48,908 bases of DNA from Planctomycetota bacterium (GCA_024276655.1 JAJRWU010000085.1:1-48908); one strand, 5' to 3'; positions 1-7,913 are shown, counted from the stretch's first letter. Translations and numbers: made by a program. Notes: generated by a model from the sequence alone, not told the origin.

Positions 1-577
1 AAAATGTCGCATTCTTCGTTTAACGGCAAGCCGAAGGCGGCTGTGTTTGGCGCCAACGCGTTTGAGCAAGACCGAAAAACGCAGTCGCCTTCGGCTTGCC
101 GTTAAACGAGCCATTGTTAGCCGTGTGAAGTATAGCAAACAGAAACAGGACCCAATTCACCAGTACACGGCCATCTGCCGATCACCTAAGGTGTTGGCGC
201 ATCGTTGGTTGTGGCCAGACTCATCATTTGCGGCCCGTTCCCGACCAAGCCCAGCTTGGCGACAACGCCCGGCTGGGCGGCGAACGTTTGTCGAGCCTAT
301 GGAAGCATAGTTCACAAATGACCCCTGGGGGATGGCAACTTCAATTACAGACAAGAGTTGCGGCGATGTGAGCGGCAAAAACCATGAGGAGCCCTACAGC
401 GGATTTGCTGTTAACCCGCTTGCCGTTTATTCGGTTGTGCTTTTCAATGGGTTATGTGTGATGCCTTAAGCAGCGGGAAATGAAACACTCGCTTCCATAG
501 GACGCCATTCCGTCGAACCTTGCCGTGCGATGTCTCCCTTTTCGCCACACGTTCCAACCAGACCGGTTTCTCCAGCG
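1..577. other. Intergenic region upstream of mqnE
   Basis: No convincing gene is seen here; the short reading frames are compositionally unlike proteins. The first ~110 bases hold a hairpin repeat, annotated separately. A second dyad lies at 249-255 (gcccagc) paired with 272-278 (gctgggc). The rest has no structure I can name, and no clear promoter was identified. Confidence 0.5.
17..108. repeat. Dispersed hairpin repeat, family 1, copy A
   Basis: Perfect 23-bp inverted arms at 17-39 and 86-108 enclose a 46-base loop. The left arm begins cgtttaacggcaagccg. The loop contains partly complementary sequences (ctgtgttt and aaacgcag), so the stem can extend further. Copy B at 1789-1880 has the same arms and a similar loop, and the similarity continues about 30 bases past the right arm (gagccannnntagccgtg). 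The two copies flank mqnE. There is no coding capacity, so it looks like a MITE/REP-like element. Confidence 0.85.
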
Positions 578-1747
578 ATGCCCACCCAAACACCCACGCT
601 CAAAACCATCCGCGCCAAGGTAGAGTCGGGCCAGCGGCTCTCCTTCGACGAAGGCCTGTTTCTCTATCAAGACGAAACGCCGTTGCATGAGGTTGGAGAA
701 CTGGCCAATCTGGTGCGCGAACGCATCAATGGCAACCAGGCGTTTTACAACATCAACACGCACCTGAACCCCACAAATATATGCGTCTACCGTTGTAACT
801 TTTGCGCCTTCCGCTCAGACCTGCGAGATCCTAAAGGATACGCAATGAGTGATCAGCAAGTGCTCCAGCGGGGGAAAGAGGCGGTCGAGAACGGCTGCAC
901 GGAAATGCATATCGTGGGCGGCTTGCATCATTTGAAACCGTACGAATGGTATGTCGATTTGGTGCGCATTCTGCATGAAGCCTACCCCGAACTGCACCTC
1001 AAAGCCTGGACCGGCGTGGAAATCAACTGGTTCGAATTCCTCGCCAAAAAATCCGTTCACGACATCCTGCAAGATTTGCTCGACGCCGGCTTGGGCAGTA
1101 TGCCGGGCGGCGGCGCCGAAATTTTTCATCCTGAAGTCCGCGACAAAATCTGTGAGCATAAATCAGACGCCTCGAAATGGCTCGACATTCACCGCCAGGC
1201 GCACCAACTCGGCCTGCGTACGAACTGCACGATGCTCTACGGCCATTTGGAAAACACTTTTCACCGCGTCGACCACCTGATTCGGCTGCGCGAGTTGCAA
1301 GACGAAACCGGCGGCTTCCAGACGTTCGTCCCGCTGGCGTTTCATCCGGAAAACACGGGGCTTTCGCATATCAAGAAACCGAACGCCTCAGCCGACCTGC
1401 GCACGGTGGCTGTCAGCCGCCTGATGCTGGACAACATCCCGCATATCAAGGCGTATTGGATCATGCTCGGCATGGGAACCGCGCAAGCCGCGCTAGCGTA
1501 CGGCGCCGACGACCTCGACGGCACCGTGCGACATGAGTTGATCTACCACGACGCCGGCGCCACGACGCCCGAAATGCTCAACATCGAGCAGATTCGCGGG
1601 CTGATTCTCGAAGCCGGCAGGGAGCCCGTGGAACGCGATACCGTGTATCGTCGCATCCACCGCGATGCACAAGATTTTCGTCGCTGGAGCACCGGTGAAA
1701 AAATCGCCGCCGTGGCGGACGAAACGGGAATCGATGATTCGCGGTAG
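578..1747 (+). CDS. mqnE: Aminofutalosine synthase MqnE (radical SAM)
   Basis: Radical SAM enzyme of the futalosine route to menaquinone. The family joins 3-[(1-carboxyvinyl)oxy]benzoate to S-adenosylmethionine to give aminofutalosine in the cytoplasm. The cluster motif CVYRCNFC supplies C69, C73 and C76 (numbered from the start at 578), and it is preceded by YNINTHLNPTNIC. That wording separates MqnE from the related MqnC, which carries a different NxNxTNxC context. The length of 389 residues suits the family. An in-frame ATG at 530 would add 16 low-complexity residues (Pro/Ser rich); neither start has a clear ribosome-binding site, and 578 better matches the usual family N-terminus. No other mqn gene is in the window, so the pathway genes are scattered. 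Hairpin repeats lie on both sides of the gene. Confidence 0.93.
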   Translation: MPTQTPTLKTIRAKVESGQRLSFDEGLFLYQDETPLHEVGELANLVRERINGNQAFYNINTHLNPTNICVYRCNFCAFRSDLRDPKGYAMSDQQVLQRGKEAVENGCTEMHIVGGLHHLKPYEWYVDLVRILHEAYPELHLKAWTGVEINWFEFLAKKSVHDILQDLLDAGLGSMPGGGAEIFHPEVRDKICEHKSDASKWLDIHRQAHQLGLRTNCTMLYGHLENTFHRVDHLIRLRELQDETGGFQTFVPLAFHPENTGLSHIKKPNASADLRTVAVSRLMLDNIPHIKAYWIMLGMGTAQAALAYGADDLDGTVRHELIYHDAGATTPEMLNIEQIRGLILEAGREPVERDTVYRRIHRDAQDFRRWSTGEKIAAVADETGIDDSR

Positions 1748-1788
1748 AACAGGAGTGCATTGCAAACCGGAGGGATAAATTCATTTTT

Positions 1789-1880
1789 CGTTTAACGGCA
1801 AGCCGAAGGCGACTGCGTTTTGAGCCAAACCGTTTGGGCAAGACGGAAACACGCACTCGCCTTCGGCTTGCCGTTAAACG
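1789..1880. repeat. Dispersed hairpin repeat, family 1, copy B
   Basis: Perfect 23-bp inverted arms at 1789-1811 and 1858-1880, identical to the arms at 17-39 and 86-108. The 46-base loop is diverged but alignable (gtttnnngccaancgtttg and gcaagacnga shared). Similarity to copy A continues to about 1910. It starts 41 bases after the mqnE stop codon, so it may also act as a transcription end or mRNA-stabilising stem. Confidence 0.85.
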
Positions 1881-1915
1881 AGCCAACGCTAGCCGTGCGC
1901 AGCATTGCTCAAAAA

Positions 1916-1937
1916 AGCCCGGCTTGCTTGCCGGGCT
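1916..1937. terminator. Hairpin with agcccggc stem
   Basis: Perfect 8-bp stem agcccggc/gccgggct with loop ttgctt. It is preceded by aaaaaa, so the U-tract would follow the stem only when read leftward. The same stem core recurs in stronger terminators at 9841, 18085, 31473 and 36039. It may serve mqnE or be a relic of a shared repeat. Confidence 0.5.
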
Positions 1938-2000
1938 GGGTGGAATATCATGGAGGCAGGCGTTCCAGGTTTCCGTTACCGTGAAAAGAGGGCATGATAT

Positions 2001-3359
2001 ATGTCTACGTTCGGTCGTCGTTCGCGTCGAGAGTTTCTTCAGTCGGCTGCGGTTGCCAGCAGCGGCATGGCCATGCCGTTCTGGTGGCGGCGGGCGTTGG
2101 GCAAGGAATCGGCCAATGATCGGCTGACCATCGGTTCCATCGGCACGGGCGTTTATGCGAACCGCTACACCGGCGGGGGCCAGCATCCTGGTCGGGGGAT
2201 GACGATCGCCCTGCAAGCCGCCACGCTGGGCGACACCGTCGCGGTGGCTGACGTCAACCTGCATCATGCGCGTTTCTTCCAGGACCAGTTGGGAAAGAAA
2301 ATCGAGGTCTTTCAAGACTACCGCAAACTGCTGGACAACAAAGAGATCGACGCCGTAACGATCGGCTCGCCCGATCATTGGCATGTTAAAATCGCGATCG
2401 ACGCCATGCGCGCCGGGAAGCATGTGTATTGCGAGAAGCCGCTCACGCTCACCGTCGACGAAGGCAAACAGTTGATCCGCGTCGCCCAAGAAACCGGCAA
2501 GGTGGTTCAGGTCGGCACGCAACAACGCAGTGAATACAATCGCATTTTCCTCAAGGCTATTGCCATCGCGCGTAGCGGTCGGCTGGGCAAAAAACTGCAC
2601 GCACTCGTTTCGGTGGGGGAAGGCACAAAAGGCGGGCCCTTCAAAAACGGCGTGGCGCCCGCCGAACTCGATTGGGATATGTGGCTCGGCCAGGCGCCCA
2701 AGGTTCCCTATTGCAAACAACGCGGCGATTTCGATTTCCGCTGGTGGCTCGAATATTCCGGCGGCCAAGTGACCGACTGGGGCGTCCATCATATGGACAT
2801 CGCGATCTGGGCGTTGGGGCTGGAAAAAACCGGCCCGACTTCGATCGAAGGCCAGGGCGGGTATCCTAAAATACCGAACGGTTTCAACACCGCCTTCGAT
2901 TTCGACTGCAAACTCACGTTCGCCGATGGCCAATCGTGCCGGCTCTACAGCGGCGCCAACGAACTGATCATCACCGGAGAAAGAGGGCGTATTCGCGTCA
3001 ACCGGGGAGGTTTGACCGGAAAGCCCGTAGAGGAATTGACGCCCGCCGACCACGACAAACTCAACGGCGAAATCGTCAAACTCTGCCATGGAAAAGACCC
3101 CTCCGGCAAGAACGGCGGCAATAGCCAGGCCGGGGCGCACATGCACAATTTCTTCGACTGCATTAAAGACGGCGGCCGCACCATTTCCGACCCGCAAACC
3201 CACCATCGTTCGGTGAGCGCCTGCCATTTGTCGAATATCGCGATGATTCTCAACCGCAAACTACAGTTCGATCCCGTGAAAGAAGATTTCATCGGCGATG
3301 CGGAAGCCTCCAGCATGTTGCGGCGCGAGCAGCGGCCTGAGTATTCGATCTACACGTAG
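2001..3359 (+). CDS. Tat-exported Gfo/Idh/MocA family oxidoreductase
   Basis: NAD(P)-dependent oxidoreductase of the glucose-fructose oxidoreductase/inositol dehydrogenase family, 452 residues, expected outside the cytoplasmic membrane. The N-terminus carries a twin-arginine signal (SRREFL at 8-13, then a hydrophobic Ala-rich stretch), so the protein would be exported folded with its cofactor. A Rossmann start (TIGSIGTG, 43-50) and the catalytic-type EKP motif (145-147, in CEKPLTL) are present. The C-terminus holds the conserved THHRSVSACHLSNIA segment seen in planctomycete members. The start follows a purine-rich site (gaaaagaggg) by about 9 bases. Such genes are highly multiplied in planctomycetes and are usually tied to sugar or cyclitol breakdown; the substrate cannot be told from sequence. 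It converges with hemDE across a repeat-filled spacer. Confidence 0.9.
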   Translation: MSTFGRRSRREFLQSAAVASSGMAMPFWWRRALGKESANDRLTIGSIGTGVYANRYTGGGQHPGRGMTIALQAATLGDTVAVADVNLHHARFFQDQLGKKIEVFQDYRKLLDNKEIDAVTIGSPDHWHVKIAIDAMRAGKHVYCEKPLTLTVDEGKQLIRVAQETGKVVQVGTQQRSEYNRIFLKAIAIARSGRLGKKLHALVSVGEGTKGGPFKNGVAPAELDWDMWLGQAPKVPYCKQRGDFDFRWWLEYSGGQVTDWGVHHMDIAIWALGLEKTGPTSIEGQGGYPKIPNGFNTAFDFDCKLTFADGQSCRLYSGANELIITGERGRIRVNRGGLTGKPVEELTPADHDKLNGEIVKLCHGKDPSGKNGGNSQAGAHMHNFFDCIKDGGRTISDPQTHHRSVSACHLSNIAMILNRKLQFDPVKEDFIGDAEASSMLRREQRPEYSIYT

Positions 3360-3400
3360 TCGGGCGGGGCTATTGATTGCGCCGTTGGAGTTCATGCTTT

Positions 3401-3481
3401 ATACCTTCTAACACAACTTGGCAGGTCAGCATCAAACTCCGTGTTTGAAACGCCAAACAGGGGTTATGTTAGGAGCTCTTA
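3401..3481. repeat. 81-bp dispersed repeat, family 2, copy A
   Basis: Nearly identical to 7240-7320 and 44352-44431. It starts ataccttctaacacaac and ends gttatgttaggagctctta, so the ends form an imperfect inverted repeat. A central hairpin tgtttg/caaaca has loop aaacgc. No coding capacity. Confidence 0.9.
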
Positions 3482-3487
3482 GCATTT

Positions 3488-3604
3488 AGCATCGAGCGGA
3501 AAATTAGTGTCGTAGCCATGCTCGCCAGAGCGTGGGATGGTTCACCGCTCAACCACCGTCTGGCGACGATGGCTACACAAATGCTGCCGTTATTTATCGA
3601 GCGG
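3488..3604. repeat. 117-bp dispersed repeat, family 3, copy A
   Basis: Nearly identical to 48513-48629. It contains an 18-bp imperfect inverted repeat (gtagccatgctcgccaga and tctggcgacgatggctac, two mismatches on pairing). Both ends carry the direct repeat atcgagcgg (3491-3499 and 3596-3604). No coding capacity. Confidence 0.88.
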
Positions 3605-3681
3605 TGCTTAGCATGTTTTGTCCTGGTAACTACGTCGAAAACATGCTAAAGCATGAACTCCAACGGCGTGAAAAAAACACA

Positions 3682-5634
3682 TTACTTGGCGCTCAGTTCA
3701 TGCACCGCGTCAACCAGTGCAATCGCATTTTCGACGGGCGTCTGCTGCAAGATGCCATGCCCCAGATTGAAAATGTGGCCAGGACGCCCTTCCGCTTGAT
3801 CAAGCACTTGCTGCACGCGGCGGCGGATTTCCTCGGGCGAAGTCAGAAACACGGTGGGGTCGAGGTTGCCTTGCACGGCGCGGTCGTGGCCAACGACGCG
3901 CCAGGCTTCGTCCAAACCGATTCTCCAATCTATGCCCACCACGGCGGTTTGCGCTTCGGCCAACAGAGGCAGCAGCGCGGGGTTGCCGGTGGCGAAATTG
4001 ATCAGCGGAACGCCGGGCGTGAGGTGTTCGGCAATGTACTGCACATGGGGCAAAACGCATTCGCGGTAGTCGTGGGTCGACAAACAGCCGGCCCATGAAT
4101 CGAAGAGTTGCACGCATTGGGCGCCCGCCGCGATTTGGGCGTTGAGATACAGCACGATCGCGCGGGAAAAACGTTGCATCAAACTTCGCCAGGCGCCGGG
4201 GTCTTGGAACATCAGCGTTTTGGTGCGGGCGTAGTTGCGGCTTGCGCCGCCTTCAATAATGTAGCTGGCGAGTGTGAACGGCGCGCCGGCAAAGCCGATC
4301 AGGGGCATATCGGCGGGAAGATCTCTGCGGGTTTGACGCACCGTTTCCATGACAAAATCGAGTGCGTCCACGTTTTCCAATTCGAGCACGCGGTCGACCT
4401 CCCCGGCCTCGCGCAGCGGATTGTGAATCACGGGCCCTTCACCTTGCGCGAATTCCAGATCGAAACCCATCGGTTCGAGAATCGGCAGTAGGTCTGAGAA
4501 AATGATGGCGGCGTCCACTCCCAAACGCCGCACCGCCGTCACCATGACTTCGCTACACAAGGCCGGATTTTTGCAGAGCTCCAGAAACGTTGTTTTGGCG
4601 CGCACTTCTCGGTATTCCGCCATGTAGCGGCCCGCTTGCCGCATCATCCAGACCGGCGTGACCTCGCACGGCTCGCGTCGGCAAGCCTTCATGAACGGGC
4701 TGTCGAACCACGGCGCCTGCGCGTCGGACGACGCCGATTCCGGTCCTGAGAGCGATGCGTGGATGCGTTTTTTTTGAGCCAAGATTTGGCCTCCTTCGAG
4801 GGCGGCGGCGGCGACCAGATGACCCATCTTTGCGTGTTCGGGTTCAAAGTCGACTGAAAATCCTTTGTCTCGCAAGACCTCGCTCGTGGTCGGACCAACC
4901 GAACCAATAGCCATGCCTTTCATCGCTTGAAAAAGTTGCGGTGTTATTTTGAGCCGCTCGGCAATTTCCAACAGGTTGACCACCTGCTGTGCAGCCGTGA
5001 ATAAAGCGACGTCACGATTACCGGCAACTATCTGGCGAAGGTTTTCTTCCAGCGGGGTTGTGTCTTCAGGCAACTCCCATTCGTAGATGCGCAGCGGCGC
5101 CACTTCGGCGCCACGCGCTTCAAGCCCCGCCGTAAGGCTGGGATTCGTCACACCGTACTCCTGAACGACCACCCGCTGATTCACAACGGCGGCGTGCTCA
5201 TCGATCGTTTTCAACACCTCTCGCCAAGTGCTGGGCGGCGGCGCGATCCAACTCGGCGTGATTCCCACTTCTCGCAAGGCCGCCGCCGGCTTGGGGCCGC
5301 GCACGATGGTGGTGAGATCGGAGAGGGCGTCGAGAAAACGCTGCCGATCAACCTTCCGTTCGACCTCCGCCAGGAGGTGTCGAAAACCGACGCCGGTCAG
5401 AATGATCATGGCGTCAAAATCGGCGATCAACACGCGGTGGGCGAATTCCGCGATGGCCTGGTTGTGAACCAGCGGCGTTTCCCGCATGGCGGGGCTGACA
5501 AACGCCCGCCCGCCATGGCGTTCGATCAGACTCGCCATTTCCACGGAGCGGCGGCTTTCAAAAGCGGCCACGCGCAATCCGGCCAAGCTTTGTAGACTCG
5601 GTTCTCTCGCATTTGGCGGTTTTTCAGTAGACAT
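3682..5634 (-). CDS. hemE: Fused uroporphyrinogen-III synthase / uroporphyrinogen decarboxylase
   Basis: One 650-residue frame joins two consecutive haem-pathway enzymes. Residues ~1-285 match uroporphyrinogen-III synthase (HemD), which closes and inverts hydroxymethylbilane. Markers are the TGVGF segment near residue 80 and the SVGPTTSEVL segment near 245. Residues ~315-650 are a complete uroporphyrinogen decarboxylase (HemE), which converts uroporphyrinogen III to coproporphyrinogen III. Its hallmarks are WMMRQAGRYM, FSDLLPI, GFAGAPFTLASY and NLGHGI. A Ser/Pro linker at ~290-314 separates the halves, and Met315 would give a normal-length HemE. No stop or frameshift lies between them. The gene lies 113 bases downstream of trmB on the same strand. 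The fusion should channel the unstable intermediate; whether both halves are active is inference. Confidence 0.93.
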   Translation of the reverse strand: MSTEKPPNAREPSLQSLAGLRVAAFESRRSVEMASLIERHGGRAFVSPAMRETPLVHNQAIAEFAHRVLIADFDAMIILTGVGFRHLLAEVERKVDRQRFLDALSDLTTIVRGPKPAAALREVGITPSWIAPPPSTWREVLKTIDEHAAVVNQRVVVQEYGVTNPSLTAGLEARGAEVAPLRIYEWELPEDTTPLEENLRQIVAGNRDVALFTAAQQVVNLLEIAERLKITPQLFQAMKGMAIGSVGPTTSEVLRDKGFSVDFEPEHAKMGHLVAAAALEGGQILAQKKRIHASLSGPESASSDAQAPWFDSPFMKACRREPCEVTPVWMMRQAGRYMAEYREVRAKTTFLELCKNPALCSEVMVTAVRRLGVDAAIIFSDLLPILEPMGFDLEFAQGEGPVIHNPLREAGEVDRVLELENVDALDFVMETVRQTRRDLPADMPLIGFAGAPFTLASYIIEGGASRNYARTKTLMFQDPGAWRSLMQRFSRAIVLYLNAQIAAGAQCVQLFDSWAGCLSTHDYRECVLPHVQYIAEHLTPGVPLINFATGNPALLPLLAEAQTAVVGIDWRIGLDEAWRVVGHDRAVQGNLDPTVFLTSPEEIRRRVQQVLDQAEGRPGHIFNLGHGILQQTPVENAIALVDAVHELSAK

Positions 5635-5747
5635 GCCCGTATGCTATCCGACGCGTAAAGAAGGCGTAAGCCCGGATATTTCACGACGATTTTGGCATCT
5701 TGGCCTGAGGCTCTTGGCAGGAAGGATGACAAAAAAACCGCTCGGCC

Positions 5748-6392
5748 CTACGCGGGCTTCCTAAATTCACTGCGATAAACCGGCTCCGAATGCATGCGCA
5801 TGCGGCGTTCGAAGTGCGTGCGATAATCGAGCGGGTGCTCCGCCGCTTTTTCAACCACCGGCAACGGACCTTCCCAAGCGGTTTTCTCCGCCAGCAATTC
5901 CAGCGTGACTTCGAAATACTCGCGGACATCGGTCCAGAAGTGGAGCGAACCGCCCGGACAGAGCACGCGGTCAAGATCATGGATGAAAAGTTCGTTCATC
6001 ACGCGGCGTTTCCGGTGCCGCCGTTTCCACCAAGGGTCGGGGAAATAAACGTGCGCCGCCCAGACGCTCTGGTCGGTCAGCTTGTCTCGTACGAACGCCA
6101 GGGCGTCGCCGTGCAACATGAGTGCGTTGCTCTGCTTTTGCCGCGCTAGTCGCCCGGCTGCGTAGCGCGCGTACCTCTGCATAATTTCGACACCAATAAA
6201 ATCATGCTCCGGCTGATTGCGCGAGGCGTTGCGTAAAAACAAACCCTTGCCGCTGCCGATTTCAATTTCCAGCGGCGCGCGTCGGCCGAACCAGGCTTCG
6301 GCGTCGAACGGCGCAGGCATCTGTTCGACGGTCCGATAGTGGGCGGACAGGTCGAGCGTGGGGTCAAGCTTTTGGAGAGCGCGTCTGCCCAT
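5748..6392 (-). CDS. trmB: tRNA (guanine-N7-)-methyltransferase TrmB
   Basis: S-adenosylmethionine-dependent enzyme that methylates N7 of G46 in the variable loop of tRNAs. The 214-residue frame has the cofactor loop EIGSGKG (44-50), the IGVEI segment (66-70) and the family signature FPDPWWKRRH (117-126). All of these are expected of a bacterial TrmB, and the length is normal. It sits between the fabZ-like gene (78 bases upstream) and hemDE (113 bases downstream) on the same strand. No functional link to its neighbours is obvious beyond shared housekeeping expression. Confidence 0.95.
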   Translation of the reverse strand: MGRRALQKLDPTLDLSAHYRTVEQMPAPFDAEAWFGRRAPLEIEIGSGKGLFLRNASRNQPEHDFIGVEIMQRYARYAAGRLARQKQSNALMLHGDALAFVRDKLTDQSVWAAHVYFPDPWWKRRHRKRRVMNELFIHDLDRVLCPGGSLHFWTDVREYFEVTLELLAEKTAWEGPLPVVEKAAEHPLDYRTHFERRMRMHSEPVYRSEFRKPA

Positions 6393-6432
6393 GAGATATG
6401 AAAATCCGCCAACCGGCCCGCAAGCAGGCCAT

Positions 6433-6483
6433 GCCGCTGCTGTTTGGTCGCCGCTGCTGTTTGGTCGCCGCTACTGTTTGGTC
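6433..6483. repeat. 17-bp tandem repeat, three units, over the fabZ stop
   Basis: Three head-to-tail 17-bp units (gccgctgctgtttggtc) at 6433-6449, 6450-6466 and 6467-6483; the third unit has one change (cta for ctg). On the coding strand that single change creates the TAG stop of the fabZ-like gene at 6471-6473. Confidence 0.85.
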
Positions 6484-6989
6484 TGAAATTTTTTCATGGC
6501 CTCGACCGGGAGCGGAATCCCCTTGATGACGCCCTCCACGACGACGGAATCTCGCACCACGCCCTGGAAACGGCAAACAATCATGCGGCCGCGGCGCACC
6601 TTGATCAGCTCACACAAAAGGAGGAGGCGGTCGCCGGGAACGACGGGGTCGCGAAAGCGGACGTCTTCCAACCCGCCAAAGCCGATCATCTCGGCGCCCA
6701 ACCAATCGTGCTTGATGGCGAAGTAGCTGCACGTTTGGGCGGCTGCCTCCAGCATCATGACGCCGGGCATCAGCGGCATACCGGGTATGTGGCCGCCGAC
6801 CCAAAACTCATTCGCGGTGATGTCTTTGTAGCCGACGCAAATCTTGGCCTCGACATCTTCGTACACAATGGCGGTCAGCTGCTCCATATCGAAACGTTGA
6901 GGATTGTACTTGTGTATTTCCTCAATGTCAGCGATGACCGTGTTTACGTCGATCTTCTTCAAATCGACGATAAGCTCCTTGCGTGCCAA
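6471..6989 (-). CDS. fabZ: FabZ-like 3-hydroxyacyl-ACP dehydratase
   Basis: Hot-dog-fold dehydratase that removes water from 3-hydroxyacyl-ACP in fatty acid elongation, in the cytoplasm. The active-site motif reads GHIPGMPLMPGVMMLEAAAQ, a variant of the usual HFPxxPxMPGVLxxEaxAQ. It keeps the catalytic histidine (H67) and glutamate (E81). I chose the TTG at 6989 (172 residues) because gagagg lies 9 bases upstream and because the longer options at 7055 (ATG) and 7076 (GTG) add a Cys/Phe-rich stretch foreign to the family. The stop codon falls inside a 17-bp tandem repeat. It lies between a tiny basic protein gene upstream and trmB downstream. Planctomycetes often carry several FabZ paralogues, so this may not be the main one. 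Confidence 0.82.
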   Translation of the reverse strand: MARKELIVDLKKIDVNTVIADIEEIHKYNPQRFDMEQLTAIVYEDVEAKICVGYKDITANEFWVGGHIPGMPLMPGVMMLEAAAQTCSYFAIKHDWLGAEMIGFGGLEDVRFRDPVVPGDRLLLLCELIKVRRGRMIVCRFQGVVRDSVVVEGVIKGIPLPVEAMKKFQTKQ

Positions 6990-7089
6990 GGTTAGGCGCC
7001 TCTCGAACGAAGGGAAAAAACACGCGGAACAAGCCGTGGAAAACAAAATTGGCATACCGCCAGCCGCTCGGTTCACCGCAATTGGCCGG

Positions 7090-7188
7090 TTAGTTCTTCA
7101 TCCACTTACGTTTGGCCTTGCGGGCTTTGGCGTTTGCGGGACGGCGGCCGTGATTGGCCTTTTTCAGTTTGCGATTCGGCTTCGACAT
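7090..7188 (-). CDS. Small basic protein (32 aa), possibly ribosome-associated
   Basis: A 32-residue frame begins MSKPNRKLKKANHGRRP and ends KRKWMKN. More than a third of its residues are Lys or Arg and there is no acidic residue, a composition typical of tiny ribosomal proteins. An aggaag site lies 11 bases before the ATG. It is 100 bases upstream of the preferred fabZ start on the same strand. I do not recognise a named family; it does not match bL36 or bL34, and it has only a loose likeness to the bTHX type. It is too short for many gene finders. The reading is supported by composition and by the ribosome-binding site only. Confidence 0.6.
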   Translation of the reverse strand: MSKPNRKLKKANHGRRPANAKARKAKRKWMKN

Positions 7189-7239
7189 AACTCAAGAATC
7201 TTCCTGGAATAATGTTCGTGCGAGTGATTGTTCTATCTT

Positions 7240-7320
7240 ATACCTTCTAACACAACTTGGTAGGTCAGCATCAAACTCCGTGTTTGAAACGCCAAACAGG
7301 GGTTATGTTAGGAGTTCTTA
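7240..7320. repeat. 81-bp dispersed repeat, family 2, copy B
   Basis: Matches 3401-3481 with few changes (taggtcagc for caggtcagc; ggagttctta for ggagctctta). The same imperfect terminal inverted repeat and central tgtttg/caaaca hairpin are present. It lies about 50 bases upstream of the small basic ORF. Confidence 0.9.
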
Positions 7321-7451
7321 GGCTACCAACTGACGCCGGTTGTGAGAAGGCTACCTGCCCGACATCACCGGGGAAAACCGCTTCGCGCGGTCTGCGACGC
7401 CAAAGTGCGGCGGGCCGCCTTTGAATCAGTCCCGAATTTACCGACCGCATT

Positions 7452-7524
7452 AAAAGTCCGGCATTTTGAAAATGCCGGGTTTTTCCGAGCCACTATCGGG
7501 AACTTATTTCGGGACTGTTCCTTT
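7452..7524. repeat. Hairpin-plus-tail repeat, family 4, copy A
   Basis: Hairpin ccggcatttt/aaaatgccgg (7458-7467 and 7469-7478) flanked by aaaa and tttt, then a tail containing aacttatttcgggactgttc. The same hairpin and tail occur at 31473-31545. No gene ends just upstream on the plus strand, so this may be a mobile terminator-like repeat rather than a working terminator. Confidence 0.7.
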
Positions 7525-7893
7525 CGAAAGCCCGGAACATGTCAAAAAGAGTGGTTTAGTGCGAATAGGCAGTAATGTTTGGCATTGCCGCCGTTTAATG
7601 ATTTTTCTACACTCCGCAGCCAGTCGTTCATACATAGATCGTACGGTATTTTCCTCGTAAAAAAACGGCAACTCGTTTTGTGTGAAGCAGTTGCGTATTG
7701 TAGGGTGTCGTTTTTCCAAGGCCCGCTGCGGCAAGACAGGCGATTTTGTTTTGGGCAGGATATTTCGATATTCCGCTCGGTAAGGTTCGGCGCAATGGAA
7801 TCCTACCCTGATGCGAACGCCGCACTTTCAGCCGCTTGCGGTATAAAAACGACCAAAATCGGCCAAGGTATCTCTTGAAACCAGAATTGGGGC

Positions 7894-7913
7894 TTCTAGA
7901 ATAGACTCTAGAA
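7894..7913. promoter_or_regulatory. Dyad ttctaga-N6-tctagaa upstream of 7948 gene
   Basis: A perfect 7-bp inverted repeat with a 6-base spacer lies 34 bases before the ATG of the exported small protein. Its size and place suit an operator for a dimeric regulator, but no regulator is identified and a second copy was not seen. Confidence 0.35.

Larger units (their letters stand above)
3380..3668. repeat. 30-bp palindromic element interrupted by other repeats
   Basis: Perfect 21-bp inverted arms at 3380-3400 and 3648-3668 (left arm begins cgccgttggagttcatgc). A further 11-bp pair, tagcatgtttt at 3609-3619 and aaaacatgcta at 3638-3648, continues the same palindrome. Removing about 3401-3607 restores one hairpin with 30-bp perfect arms and an 18-base loop. 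The intervening 207 bases consist of the 81-bp and 117-bp dispersed repeats, so the left arm was split by insertion. The whole lies between the converging oxidoreductase and hemDE genes, where the intact hairpin could have been a two-way terminator. Confidence 0.8.

Noticed and set aside
1578..3227. 549-residue minus-strand frame across the mqnE end and the oxidoreductase
   Set aside because: It spans the hairpin repeat and two clear plus-strand genes and has no recognisable domain.
3360..3681. Insertion sequence with transposase
   Set aside because: Inverted repeats are present but the inner sequence is two short non-coding repeats with no transposase frame.
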